Positions 1 through 9,040 are shown, numbered from the stretch's first letter. The stretch: DNA of 64,000 nt from Rhodoferax sp. (GCF_010365055.1 NZ_JAAFHA010000006.1:1-64000); one strand, 5' to 3'. The notes: generated by a model from the sequence alone, not told the origin. Made by a program: numbers and translations.

Positions 1-93
1 GCTGTCGACGCCCCCCCAGTTGTCAACACCGGCTCGGCTGTCACTGCGGGCTTGACCCGCCGTCCCTGCACCGCTCACTGCACAAGAATCTTC

Positions 94-3000
94 ATGACCC
101 GCCAAAAAAATCTTATTCCCGCCGAGAAACAGGACGTCCCGACGATTCCCACCAGCAGCTTTCCTATCGTCGGCATCGGCGCCTCGGCCGGCGGTCTGGC
201 CGCGATTGAAGCGTTCTTCTCAGGCCTACCGCCCGATGTCGATCCCGGCATGGCCTTTGTGCTGGTTCAGCATCTGGACCCGGACCACAAGAGCATCCTC
301 ACGGAGCTGATTCAACGCACCACCCGCATGCAGGTATTCGAGGTGAAGGACGGCGTGGTGGTGCAGCCCAATTGCATTTACATCATTCCGCCGAATCGCG
401 ACATGGCCTTTTTGAACGGCACGCTGCAGTTGCTGGAGCCGGCAGCGCCGCGTGGGCACCGCCTGCCGATTGATTTTTTGTTCCGCTCACTGGCCCTGGA
501 CCAGCATGAGCGCGCCATTGGCATCGTGCTCTCCGGCACCGGCAGCGACGGCACGCTCGGCGTGCGCGCCATCAAGGGCGACGGCGGCATGGTGATGGTG
601 CAAACACCAGCCTCCTGCGAATTTGATGGCATGCCGCAAAGTGCGCTGGCCACCGGCCTGGTGGACTATGAATTGCCACCGGCCGAGATGGCGACTCAAC
701 TGATTGCCTACGTCACCCACGCTTTTGGGCATCCACCCCAGTCCGCCACCGTGGCGACGCCGCACACTGAGAACGCGCTGAAAAAGATATTTGTCTTGCT
801 GCGCAGCCAGACCGGGCACGACTTTTCTCAGTACAAGCCGAACACCATTTTTCGCCGCATTGAGCGCCGCATGGCAGTGCATCAGATCGAGGGCATTGAA
901 GACTATGTCAAGTATTTGCAGCAATCGCCGATTGAAGTGCAGGCGCTGTTCAATGACCTGCTGATTGGCGTGACCAATTTCTTCCGCGACCCAGAGGCCT
1001 TCGCCCTGCTGGAGTCTCTGGTGATCCCCAAACTGTTTGAGGGCAAGACGGCAGGGAGCGCGGTGCGCGTCTGGTGCGCTGGCTGCTCGACGGGCGAAGA
1101 GGCTTATTCAATTGCCATCTTGCTGCAAGAGCGGCTCGAGGCCCTCAAAGTGAGCTACAAGGTGCAGGTATTTGCCACCGATATTGACAGCCGCGCCATT
1201 GCCGTGGCCCGCGCTGGCCTGTACCCATGCAGCATTGCCGACGACATCTCGCCCGAGCGGCTGGCCCGCTTTTTCACCGCCGAGCCCGACGGCAGCGCCT
1301 ACTCTGTGCACAAGGGCATTCGCGACATGCTGGTGTTTTCCGAGCAGGACGTGATCAAAGACCCGCCGTTCTCCCGGCTCGACCTGATCAGTTGCCGCAA
1401 CCTGCTGATCTACCTCGGCCCCGAGTTGCAAAGGAAGCTGATCTCCCTGTTTCACTACGCCCTGCTGCCCGGCGGCGTGCTGTTTTTGGGCACCTCGGAG
1501 ACCGCTGGTGAGCAGGGCAGTCTATTCTCGGTGTTGGACCGCAAGGCCAAGATCTACCGGCGCAAGGAAGATTTTCAAGGGACGCAGCGTGCCGCCCTGG
1601 GCCGGTTTTTGCCACCCTTGACCGAGCGGGACTTGACGCTGCCCACGACGCCCGGCAAAGCCGCACAAGTGCCCAAGCTGTCATTGCGTGAGTTGACCGA
1701 GCAGACCTTGTTGCAGCAGGTGGCGCTCGTGGCGGCACTGGTCAACGGCCAAGGCGACATCCTCTACCTGCACGGGCGCACCGGCCTGTACCTGGAGCCC
1801 GCACCCGGCGAGGCCGGTATCAACAACATTCTGAAAATGGCGCGCGAAGGCCTGCGCAGCGACCTGACCACCAGCCTGCACAAGGCCGCCAAAGGCAGCG
1901 ACACCGTGCGCGCCCTGGGTGTACGCGTCAAGACCAACGGCCACTTCACACTGGTCAACCTCAGCGTGTGCCCGGTGGCGGGCAGCCCGTCGGCAACGCT
2001 GGAGTCGCCTCTGTTTTTGGTGATGCTGGAGAAAGCACCCGATGCCAACGCCGCTGACTCCAAAAGCCCACCAGCCCCCGCCACCCTGCCGACCATCCGC
2101 GCGGCAGGCGGCAGCGACAATCTGGGCGCTGATGCCAGCGCCCAGATTGCCGAACTCAACGAAGAGCTGCATGCCAAAGAAGAGTACCTGCACGCCGCCA
2201 ATGAAGAGCTGGAAACCACCAACGAAGAGCTCAAATCAAGCAACGAAGAAATGCAGTCGGTCAATGAAGAGCTGCAAAGCACCAATGAAGAGCTGGAAAC
2301 TTCCAAGGAAGAGATGCAGTCCATTAACGAGGAACTGAGCACCGTCAACAGCGAACTGCAAGCCAAGCTGGGCGATTTATCGCGCGCCAACAACGACATG
2401 AACAACCTGCTGGCCGGCACCGGCATTGGCACCATTTTTGTCGACCATGAGTTGCGCATCCTGCGCTTTACGCCGGCGGCCAGCCAGATCATCAACCTGA
2501 TTTTGAACGACGTGGGGCGCCCGGTGGCTCACATTGTGAGCAATCTGGTCGGCTACACCACGCTGGTGGCTGACGTGGAAACCGTGCTCAAAACCCTGGT
2601 CCCCAAAGAGGTGGAGGTGCAGACCTTTGATGCCAAGACCTACACCCTGCGCATCCTGCCCTACCGCACGCTCGACAACGTGATTGAAGGCGCGGTGATC
2701 ACCTTTGTTGAAATCACCGAAGTCAAGCGCGTGCGCGAGGCGCTGCACAAAGCCAATGAACTGCTGCGCCTGGCGGTGGTGGTGCGCGATGCGCATGACG
2801 CCATCACGGTGCAGGAGCTGAGTGGCCGCATCATCGCCTGGAACCCGGGCGCCGAGCGCCTGTATGGCTGGAGCGAGGCCGAGGCCCTGCAGATGAACGT
2901 GCGCGAACGTATCCCCAAGGCGCTACAAGAAGCGGCCTTGGCCCAGGTCCACCGGCTCAGCCAGGCGCAAACGCTGGCGCCCTACCCGACCCGGCGGCTG

Positions 3001-3123
3001 ACCAAGGACGGCCGCGTGCTGGACGTGTCGCTCACAGCCACTGCCTTGCTCAATGAGGCAGGCCAGGTGTATGCGATTGCCACCACCGAGCGGCCCAGTG
3101 ATACCGCGGCGGCGCCAGGCTGA
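94..3123 (+). CDS. CheB-CheR fusion with coiled coil and PAS domains
   Basis: A single protein of about 1009 residues joins a CheB-type methylesterase domain (roughly residues 25-210), a CheR-type SAM methyltransferase (about 230-500), a long coiled coil of repeated EE(L/M)xSxNEE units (about 700-775) and two PAS-like domains to the C-terminus. CheB catalytic residues are visible: Ser in GIGASAGGL, His in LVQHLDPDH, Asp in SGTGSDGTLG. CheR shows the SAM motif WCAGCSTGEEAYS and SCRNLLIYL. No receiver domain precedes CheB, so it is not the classical phospho-regulated enzyme. The frame is open upstream to a TTG at 52, but the ATG at 94 is a more natural start. No che operon is adjacent; the next genes are a hybrid kinase and a second CheB, so it probably belongs to a sensory pathway distinct from flagellar chemotaxis (inference). 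Confidence 0.9.
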   Translation: MTRQKNLIPAEKQDVPTIPTSSFPIVGIGASAGGLAAIEAFFSGLPPDVDPGMAFVLVQHLDPDHKSILTELIQRTTRMQVFEVKDGVVVQPNCIYIIPPNRDMAFLNGTLQLLEPAAPRGHRLPIDFLFRSLALDQHERAIGIVLSGTGSDGTLGVRAIKGDGGMVMVQTPASCEFDGMPQSALATGLVDYELPPAEMATQLIAYVTHAFGHPPQSATVATPHTENALKKIFVLLRSQTGHDFSQYKPNTIFRRIERRMAVHQIEGIEDYVKYLQQSPIEVQALFNDLLIGVTNFFRDPEAFALLESLVIPKLFEGKTAGSAVRVWCAGCSTGEEAYSIAILLQERLEALKVSYKVQVFATDIDSRAIAVARAGLYPCSIADDISPERLARFFTAEPDGSAYSVHKGIRDMLVFSEQDVIKDPPFSRLDLISCRNLLIYLGPELQRKLISLFHYALLPGGVLFLGTSETAGEQGSLFSVLDRKAKIYRRKEDFQGTQRAALGRFLPPLTERDLTLPTTPGKAAQVPKLSLRELTEQTLLQQVALVAALVNGQGDILYLHGRTGLYLEPAPGEAGINNILKMAREGLRSDLTTSLHKAAKGSDTVRALGVRVKTNGHFTLVNLSVCPVAGSPSATLESPLFLVMLEKAPDANAADSKSPPAPATLPTIRAAGGSDNLGADASAQIAELNEELHAKEEYLHAANEELETTNEELKSSNEEMQSVNEELQSTNEELETSKEEMQSINEELSTVNSELQAKLGDLSRANNDMNNLLAGTGIGTIFVDHELRILRFTPAASQIINLILNDVGRPVAHIVSNLVGYTTLVADVETVLKTLVPKEVEVQTFDAKTYTLRILPYRTLDNVIEGAVITFVEITEVKRVREALHKANELLRLAVVVRDAHDAITVQELSGRIIAWNPGAERLYGWSEAEALQMNVRERIPKALQEAALAQVHRLSQAQTLAPYPTRRLTKDGRVLDVSLTATALLNEAGQVYAIATTERPSDTAAAPG

Positions 3124-3172
3124 GCGCCTGCCGAACCGGCCCTGGTGCCAGGGTGTATTTTTATACGTTTTC

Positions 3173-3217
3173 GACCTCTAGCCCCCGTAGCACATTCGCT
3201 ATCAGCTATTATTTTTT
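3173..3217 (-). repeat. Dispersed CTAGAGG repeat, copy 1
   Basis: Read on the minus strand this intergenic segment has the pattern TAATAGCTGATAGC ... ACGGGGGCTAGAGGTC, shared with five other sites in the window (13736, 19730, 45208, 49861, 50668). It lies between the CheB-CheR gene and the histidine kinase, in a more AT-rich stretch, within the 210-nt gap that must hold the kinase promoter. Confidence 0.65.
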
Positions 3218-3334
3218 ATGTAGCATTTATCTGATTTTTAGAGCTGCGGCTGTGGCATCCAATCAGCGCGTTCTACTGCGTCAGATGGCCGGCAAAGCAT
3301 GCGAGAATGTTGCAGTCATATTTCGGGTGCCTAC

Positions 3335-5143
3335 ATGTGGAACACTGATCCCCCTCTCAGCACTGGTCGTGCGTCTTCTGAGACCCGCGACGCGCCAACG
3401 GCGGCGCAGGCCATGCGTCGGCGGGCCGAAGACATGGCCCTTGAAAGACTGGCGCAATTGCCCCCGAGGCTGCAAGCGCTGTCGCCAGAGGAGATGCGGC
3501 AACTGATGCACGAGCTATCCGTGCATCAGATTGAGTTGGAGATGCAGAACGACGAACTGCGCCGGGCCCAACAAGAGATTGAGGACTCCCGCGCACGTTA
3601 TTTCGACCTGTATGACTTGGCGCCGGTAGGCTACCTGACCGTGAGCGCCGATGGTCTGATCCTGGAGGCCAACCTGTGCGCGGCCAGCCTGCTCGGCGTC
3701 CCGCGCAGCGCGCTGGTCAAGCGCTCGCTCAGCCGCTTGATTGTCAAGGCGCAGCAGGACAGCTATTACCAGTGCCGGCAGCGACTCATGGAAACGGGTC
3801 AGACCCAGATCTGTGAGTTGCAGATGCTGCACAGTGAGGGCACCGAACTGTGGGTCAATTTGGTGGTGACTGCCGCGCAGGAAACAGATGGCGCGACCAT
3901 ATTGCGCGTGGTGCTGAACGACATCTCCGAGCGCAAGTTGCTGGATCAGTCGTTACAGGAGACCAACGTCAAGCTCGAGAGTGCCCTGTTTCTGGCGGAC
4001 AAAGCCAACCTTGCCAAGTCGGAGTTTCTGTCGAGCATGAGCCATGAGTTGCGCTCACCGTTGAATGCGGTTTTGGGCTTTGCGCAGTTGATTGAGACGG
4101 GCACGCCGGCGCCCACGCCAGGCCAGCAAGCCAGTCTGGAACAGATTCTGCGGGGTGGCTGGTATTTGCTGACGCTGATCAACGAAATTCTTGATCTGTC
4201 CCTGATCGAGTCCGGCAAACTGTCGCTGTCGATGGAACCGGTCTCCCTGTCTGAAGAGTTTTGCGATTGCCAGGCCATGATCGACCCGCTGGCGGAAAAA
4301 GCCGGCATCCGTGTCAGTTTTGCGCCATTCGACAACCCGTGCTTTGTTCATGCCGACCGCACCCGCCTGAAGCAAGTGATGGTCAATTTGCTCAGCAACG
4401 CCATCAAATACAACCGCGCTGGCGGCTCCGTCGAGGTGACCTGCAGCACGCCCACCGCAGGGCGCATCCGCATCAGCGTGATTGATAGCGGCCCAGGCTT
4501 ATCCGAAAATAAATTGGCCCAATTGTTCCAGCCCTTCAATCGTCTTGGCCAAGAGAGCGGCCCGCAGGAGGACACCGGCATCGGCTTGGTGGTTTGCAAG
4601 CGCCTGGTTGAAATGATGGGCGGTGACATCGGCGTACAAAGCCGCGTTGGGATTGGCAGTGAGTTCTGGTTTGAGTTGAACTTGGCAGCGCCACCGCAAA
4701 CGGCCGCTACCGGTGAAGCGTCAGCGCTGGCGCAAGCAGCAGTTCAGGATGGGGCCGAGGTGCGCACCTTGCTGTATATCGAGGACAACCCCGCCAACAT
4801 GGAACTGATCGAGCGACTCATTGAGCGTCGTTCCGACCTGCGCTTGTTAAAGGCGGGCAATGGTTCGAGCGGTATCGCGCTGGCGCGCATGCATCTGCCC
4901 CAGGTGATCCTGATGGATATTAATCTGCCTGGCATCAATGGCTTTCAGGCGTTGAAAACCCTGCGTGAAGACCCTGCAACCCAACACATCCCGGTGCTGG
5001 CCCTGAGTGCCAATGCCATGCCACACGACATTCAAGCGGGCTTGGCTGCAGGATTTCTTCGCTATTTGACCAAGCCGATCAAAATCGACGAGCTGATGCA
5101 AGCGTTCGATGTGGCGCTGGAAGCTGCAAAGGTGCCCAAATGA
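3335..5143 (+). CDS. Hybrid PAS sensor histidine kinase with receiver domain
   Basis: This soluble kinase of about 602 residues has an N-terminal coiled coil (ELSVHQIELEMQNDELRRAQ), a PAS domain (about 85-205), HisKA, HATPase and a C-terminal receiver. The phosphoacceptor His lies in SMSHELRSPLNAVLGFAQ, the N box in NLLSNAIKYN, and the G boxes in DSGPGL and GIGLVVCKRL. The receiver has the acidic pair in LLYIEDN, the phospho-Asp in VILMDINLPG and the Lys in YLTKPI. There are no membrane segments, so it senses a cytoplasmic signal or a partner. I chose the ATG at 3335 (MWNTDPP); an in-frame ATG at 3299 is possible, and neither has a strong Shine-Dalgarno. Its stop overlaps the next gene's start by ATGA, so the kinase and the CheB are translationally coupled. 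Confidence 0.88.
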   Translation: MWNTDPPLSTGRASSETRDAPTAAQAMRRRAEDMALERLAQLPPRLQALSPEEMRQLMHELSVHQIELEMQNDELRRAQQEIEDSRARYFDLYDLAPVGYLTVSADGLILEANLCAASLLGVPRSALVKRSLSRLIVKAQQDSYYQCRQRLMETGQTQICELQMLHSEGTELWVNLVVTAAQETDGATILRVVLNDISERKLLDQSLQETNVKLESALFLADKANLAKSEFLSSMSHELRSPLNAVLGFAQLIETGTPAPTPGQQASLEQILRGGWYLLTLINEILDLSLIESGKLSLSMEPVSLSEEFCDCQAMIDPLAEKAGIRVSFAPFDNPCFVHADRTRLKQVMVNLLSNAIKYNRAGGSVEVTCSTPTAGRIRISVIDSGPGLSENKLAQLFQPFNRLGQESGPQEDTGIGLVVCKRLVEMMGGDIGVQSRVGIGSEFWFELNLAAPPQTAATGEASALAQAAVQDGAEVRTLLYIEDNPANMELIERLIERRSDLRLLKAGNGSSGIALARMHLPQVILMDINLPGINGFQALKTLREDPATQHIPVLALSANAMPHDIQAGLAAGFLRYLTKPIKIDELMQAFDVALEAAKVPK

Positions 5144-5709
5144 AAAATTTTCCGATTGTCTGCGTCGGTGGTTCGGCCGGTGGACTGGACGCCTACATCC
5201 GGCTGCTGAAAAATCTGCCGCCCGATATGGGGGTGGCGATCGTCATCGTCAACCACATCACAATCATGCCGACCCAGCTGCACGAGGTGCTTCCACCTTA
5301 CAGCAAGATGCCGGTGGAGCTGATCTCCGAGAACATGGGTGTCGAGCCCAACCATGTCTACATCATTCCCGCCAACCGCGATTTGCATGTTGATGGCGAA
5401 GTATTCCAGCTCAGGCCCATCTCCAAGCCGCGCGGCTGGCCGGATGTGATCACGGTTTTTTTGAAGTCCCTCACCCAGTACTGGGACGGCAAGCTGATTG
5501 CCGTGATTGTTTCGGGTTATGACGGCGACGGCGCCGCCGCACTGCGTGGCATCAAGGAGGTGGGCGGTATCACCATCGCGCAAAAACCTGACACAGCGAG
5601 TCAACCCGACATGCCCGAAAGCGCCATTGACAGCGGCTGCATTGATTTTGTCTTGTCGCCCGAAGACATTGCCAAAGAAATTGGGCGCATTGCGCAGGCT
5701 CAGGCCTAA
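5140..5709 (+). CDS. Stand-alone CheB-type methylesterase domain
   Basis: This protein of 189 residues is a CheB catalytic domain without a receiver domain. The catalytic triad is visible: Ser in VGGSAGGLDAY, His in VNHITIMPTQL, Asp in SGYDGDGAAALRG. The family hydrolyses glutamyl methyl esters on receptors or deamidates Gln. Because it lacks a regulatory receiver, control must come from elsewhere, possibly the receiver on the kinase it overlaps by 4 nt (ATGA). It ends 19 nt from the convergent PAP2 gene. Together with the upstream CheB-CheR fusion the locus has two CheB domains and one CheR but no receptor, CheA or CheW. Confidence 0.88.
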   Translation: MKNFPIVCVGGSAGGLDAYIRLLKNLPPDMGVAIVIVNHITIMPTQLHEVLPPYSKMPVELISENMGVEPNHVYIIPANRDLHVDGEVFQLRPISKPRGWPDVITVFLKSLTQYWDGKLIAVIVSGYDGDGAAALRGIKEVGGITIAQKPDTASQPDMPESAIDSGCIDFVLSPEDIAKEIGRIAQAQA

Positions 5710-5728
5710 GGACCTCAGGCACTCAATC

Positions 5729-6544
5729 TCAGCCACGGCCTGAGCGCCACCAACGCACGAGCCCAATGCCCGTGATGCACAACGCAAGCCAGGCTGTACC
5801 TGAGGCGAAACCGGCAAGCACATCGCTGGCAAAATGCACCCGCAAAAACAAACGGCTGGCGCCAACCGTGAAGACCAGCGTCACTGCCGCCAGCAGCGTC
5901 GGCAACTGCCAGCGCTCGGGAAGCAGGCGCAGCGCCAGATAGGCCAGCATGCCGTAGGCCACGACCGCGCCGGAGCTGTGGCCGCTGGGGAAGCTGAGTC
6001 CCGTGGCCTGCACCAGGTTGTGCGGCTCCAGTGGCCGAGCGCGGCCGAATACTTGCTTGAGGGTCTGGTTCAGCAAGCCGTTGCCCGCCAACGCGACCAC
6101 CCAGCCCAGGGCGAGGCCGGGCCGCCTGCGGGCGACCAGCACAACCGCGAGGCCAATGCACATCACGGTGAGCGTGGCGGTGTCAGCCAGGTGCGTGAGT
6201 GCGGCAAACATTTGCTGCGTCAACGGCGCCACGCTGACGCGCAAGGCATCGGTGAGCGCCTGGTCCGCTCGGGCCAGTGTTGTTCCCGCACCTAGATGTG
6301 CGGCCAAGCTGGCAAAGACCGCAGCGCCTAACAGAATGATGACAAGGCCAACTGCGACACGTCGGCCAACGGCAGGTTGGGACGAAGCCCCAGGCGAAGT
6401 GCGACGCAGCTTGGCTCGCCGCAGCCAGCACCAGCCGGCAAAGGTTGCCGCCAATGACAGCACCAGCAGCACGGAAAAAAGAGGTAGCGCGTGTTGACCG
6501 GCCCACAGTGCGAGCTGCACCAGGCGATCTGCGTCAGCGTTCAC
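5729..6544 (-). CDS. PAP2 family membrane phosphatase
   Basis: The PAP2 superfamily signature is complete: KQVFGRARP, then SFPSGHSSG, then RLFLRVHFASDV, with the phosphatase His residues present. Six or so hydrophobic segments suggest an inner-membrane lipid phosphatase acting on phosphatidate, PGP or undecaprenyl diphosphate; the substrate cannot be told. I chose the GTG at 6544, which overlaps the upstream stop by 11 nt (cGTGAACGCTGA); the open frame runs further back to a TTG at 6634, which would overlap the upstream gene by about 100 nt. It is the last gene of a leftward operon with a lipid kinase and a metallophosphoesterase, so a role in phospholipid or lipid-carrier turnover is likely (inference). 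Confidence 0.85.
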   Translation of the reverse strand: MNADADRLVQLALWAGQHALPLFSVLLVLSLAATFAGWCWLRRAKLRRTSPGASSQPAVGRRVAVGLVIILLGAAVFASLAAHLGAGTTLARADQALTDALRVSVAPLTQQMFAALTHLADTATLTVMCIGLAVVLVARRRPGLALGWVVALAGNGLLNQTLKQVFGRARPLEPHNLVQATGLSFPSGHSSGAVVAYGMLAYLALRLLPERWQLPTLLAAVTLVFTVGASRLFLRVHFASDVLAGFASGTAWLALCITGIGLVRWWRSGRG

Positions 6545-7352
6545 GGGCCGCTGCGCTGCCGCGCGCCGGATGAACTTCGGTGACGCGACTGCGTACAAAG
6601 GCTTTGGCAGAGGCGCTAAAGTCCCATTGCTCAATCAGGCAGCAGCCGGGCGCTGCAGCGCCACCCCAACGCAACAGGTTGACCGAGTTCGGTGCGCCAT
6701 CACGCACCCGTTTTGATACGGCGGTGCCGGCTTGCACCGCCCACATCGGGTGGGCCAGCCCTGCAAGCGCTACCACGTATGGCAGGTGGATATGGCCACC
6801 CATGACCAGATCGCAGCCTGCCTCAGCCCAACGCTTGAGCGCGCCAGCGTGGCCGCGCAGCAAGTCGTGCCTATCCTCAGGCATCAGCACGGCAACCGGC
6901 TGATGCACCACGACCACCCGCAATTGACCCGGTGTGGCACTGCCCAGGCGGCTGGCCACGCGCTCGATCTGGGCACGCGAGACTTCGCCGTTCTTGTGCC
7001 GGTACCAGCGCGTCGTATTCACGCCCAGCACCAGCAAATCGGCCGAGGCATGCACCGGCTCCAGTTCCGCGCCAAACGCTGCGCTGTAACGCGCGTACGG
7101 ATGAAACAGGCGCTGCTTCAGGTCAAGCAAGGGAATATCGTGGTTGCCGGCCAGGCTCAACAGCGGCACACCGAGCCGATCGGTGAACGCGCGCGCCGCA
7201 GCGAACTGGCTTGGTCGGGCGCGCTGGGTGATGTCGCCCGAAAGCACCAGAACAGTGGGCTGATGCTGCTGTGACAGCAGCTCCAACGCTTCAACCACTT
7301 CCGCCTGCTCGGTGCCGAAATGAGGGTCGGAGATCTGCAGCAGAACACTCAT
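6534..7352 (-). CDS. Metallophosphoesterase (calcineurin-like)
   Basis: The five blocks of the calcineurin-like fold are present in order: QISDPHFG (DxH), VLSGDITQ (GD), LAGNHDIP (GNHD), VVVHQPV and MGGHIHLPY (GHxH), giving a di-metal hydrolase of 272 residues. Homologues include CpdA-type cyclic nucleotide phosphodiesterases and lipid-linked pyrophosphatases; the flanking lipid kinase and PAP2 genes favour a lipid phosphate substrate, which is inference. The ATG at 7352 overlaps the stop of the upstream kinase gene as ATGA, so the two are translationally coupled. Confidence 0.87.
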   Translation of the reverse strand: MSVLLQISDPHFGTEQAEVVEALELLSQQHQPTVLVLSGDITQRARPSQFAAARAFTDRLGVPLLSLAGNHDIPLLDLKQRLFHPYARYSAAFGAELEPVHASADLLVLGVNTTRWYRHKNGEVSRAQIERVASRLGSATPGQLRVVVVHQPVAVLMPEDRHDLLRGHAGALKRWAEAGCDLVMGGHIHLPYVVALAGLAHPMWAVQAGTAVSKRVRDGAPNSVNLLRWGGAAAPGCCLIEQWDFSASAKAFVRSRVTEVHPARGSAAARER

Positions 7353-8338
7353 GCGCCACCGCCGGACTGGCCGGTTGCGCCGTCTGCGCTGACCGGCTTG
7401 ATCAGGTAAAGCGGCTTGGGCGCAACCCGGAATTCAATCGGTGCGCGCATCACGCCGACCTCGCCATCGAACGCGACCTTCACGCGCCTGCGAAGCCAGG
7501 GCACGCGCGGCGTGACCAGCATGCGTTGAAACTGAACGCTCTCGACCGAGTCGGCCTCGCCCAGCGTGCCAAAGCTCCCGCGCAGCAGCAACCAGAGCAT
7601 GGCCATGGAACCAATGGGGCGCAGCATCACGGCGGCCAGACAACCCTGGTCAAGCGCGCCGGCCTGCGCCAGACCGACTTGCTCAAACTGCAGCCGGTTG
7701 TTGCCAATGAAGAGCGTGGGTGTGCTCACGTCGCGCACGGTGGTGCCGCGTTCAATGCGCAGGCGCAACTGGCGGCGGCGCCCCAGCAAGGTGGCCAGAG
7801 CGGCGGCGAACGCCACCACGCGGCTGCGGCCAAAGCGCGCTTTCCAGGCCTCCCGGTCCTGCAACAGCTCGGGGTACAGGCCCAGGCTGGCGTTGACCAG
7901 AAACACCCGCTCGTTGATGAGCCCGACCTGCACCGCCATCGGCTCGCAATCGAGCAGGGTCTGCAGCGCTTGGGCGCCATCGCCGGGAATGCCATGCGTG
8001 CGGGCAAAGTAGTTGAAGGTGCCCTGCGGCAGCACCCCCATGGCGCAGCCCTGGGCGTAGGCGGCTTGCGCCACGGTGTTGATGGTGCCATCGCCTCCCA
8101 CGGCCACCACGGCGCTGCGGCGGGTACAGGCCGTCGCAGCTGCCTGCCGTGCCACCTCGGCCAAGTCCTGCGGGCGGGCAAACAGCAGTTCACCGCTTCT
8201 GCCGTTCGTGCGCAGCGCGCTTTCAATCAGCTCGCGTGTCGCATCAACGGCATGATGACCCGACGCCGCATTGATGACGAACAGCAGCGTTGCCGCCCGG
8301 TCCAGGTCAGGCACGCGCGAGGACTGTGCGTCTGACAA
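7349..8338 (-). CDS. Diacylglycerol kinase family (YegS/BmrU-like) lipid kinase
   Basis: The N-terminal DAGK catalytic domain shows the family nucleotide-binding motif AVGGDGTINTVA followed by GVLPQGTFNYFARTHG, where the GGDGT loop and the GT(F/L)N segment are diagnostic. These soluble kinases phosphorylate lipids such as diacylglycerol, sphingosine or phosphatidylglycerol with ATP. The 329-residue frame begins at a TTG at 8338; a GTG at 8315 is an alternative, and neither has a clear Shine-Dalgarno. It is the first gene of the kinase-phosphoesterase-PAP2 operon, with ATGA overlap to the next gene. Confidence 0.85.
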   Translation of the reverse strand: MSDAQSSRVPDLDRAATLLFVINAASGHHAVDATRELIESALRTNGRSGELLFARPQDLAEVARQAAATACTRRSAVVAVGGDGTINTVAQAAYAQGCAMGVLPQGTFNYFARTHGIPGDGAQALQTLLDCEPMAVQVGLINERVFLVNASLGLYPELLQDREAWKARFGRSRVVAFAAALATLLGRRRQLRLRIERGTTVRDVSTPTLFIGNNRLQFEQVGLAQAGALDQGCLAAVMLRPIGSMAMLWLLLRGSFGTLGEADSVESVQFQRMLVTPRVPWLRRRVKVAFDGEVGVMRAPIEFRVAPKPLYLIKPVSADGATGQSGGGA

Positions 8339-8389
8339 GGGAAGCAGGGGCTCGCCAAGCCAAGCCTGGCACCTTGGGGGCCTTTGCCC

Positions 8390-8695
8390 TCACGGCTTGA
8401 GCTTCTTGATTTCTTCTTCGACTTCTTTGGCGCCTTTGGCATAAAACTTGGCTTCATCGGGCGCCAACTCGTGCAGCAACCGGAGAAATTCTCCCGCGTG
8501 CACGCGCTCCTCGTCCGCGATCTCCGTCAGCACCTTGATGGCGAGCGGGTGGTCGGTGGACTCGGCCAGCTGCATGTACATCTGCGTGGCCTCGTACTCT
8601 GCGGCCACCATGAAACGAATGGCTCTAACAAGCTCTTCATGACTGAGCTTCTTGTTGTGGGCTACGCCTGAAAAAGGCGATCCGAACTCCGGCAT
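8390..8695 (-). CDS. Ferritin-like / demi-rubrerythrin protein
   Basis: This 101-residue protein is a two-helix ferritin-like domain. Its first helix carries EYEATQMY and its second ADEERVHAGEF, the E ... ExxH iron-binding pattern of half-ferritins that build a four-helix site by dimerisation. The same domain occurs next to or fused to encapsulin shells, and as free encapsulin cargo. No encapsulin is in this window, so packaging cannot be claimed. The ATG at 8695 has a good Shine-Dalgarno (AGGAG, 8 nt upstream). A palindromic motif shared with two other genes lies about 110 nt upstream (8804-8822). Iron storage or peroxide detoxification is likely. Confidence 0.8.
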   Translation of the reverse strand: MPEFGSPFSGVAHNKKLSHEELVRAIRFMVAAEYEATQMYMQLAESTDHPLAIKVLTEIADEERVHAGEFLRLLHELAPDEAKFYAKGAKEVEEEIKKLKP

Positions 8696-8803
8696 GGTGA
8701 TTCTCCTGGTTTACTTCCCAATTACCCTGAGCTCGCCAGCCGACCGGCCAGCGAACTCAGGGCGGACTTGCTATTCATATTAATGACCCGGCGCAATTAA
8801 CTC

Positions 8804-8822
8804 TGTGCGTTTTCGCACAGAC
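8804..8822. promoter_or_regulatory. Palindromic motif TGTGCG-N4-CGCACAGAC, site 1
   Basis: The sequence is CTGTGCG TTTT CGCACAG followed by AC, a perfect 7-bp inverted repeat with a 4-nt loop. The same 19-mer recurs at 15976-15994 and 52196-52214, each time 80-115 nt upstream of a leftward gene. A regulator binding site or a shared promoter element is the simplest reading; it has no following T tract, so it is not an obvious terminator. Confidence 0.6.
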
Positions 8823-8874
8823 CAGACCCGACCATGTGCAGATCATGCACACATTTGGTTTAGCAAAAACTGGG

Positions 8875-9040
8875 AGGCACCTTGACTGTGATGAAACCGC
8901 TGATGAGCTCGCTGGCAACCCTTGAGGCCCGAAGTGTCTTCCGGCTTGGCCAGCGCATTGATCTCGGCGACGAGCACATCGCCGTTGGGACACGTTGATC
9001 CTGGGGATGCCGAGCTGCGGCGTTGAAGAAATTCCGGGGG
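8875..9040 (-). pseudogene. Relic of a sorbosone dehydrogenase-like gene
   Basis: On the minus strand this stretch encodes [20 protein letters not shown] followed by GLKG, which aligns with [24 protein letters not shown] of the intact paralogue just downstream (9068-10432). The peptide preceding it (LGIPRI) resembles the ELDHPRW segment but sits in another frame, needing a shift of about two bases. Only about 50 codons remain, with no start and with frame breaks. It appears to be a decayed tandem or imported copy. It sits in the 370-nt gap between the sugar dehydrogenase and the ferritin-like gene. Confidence 0.7.
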
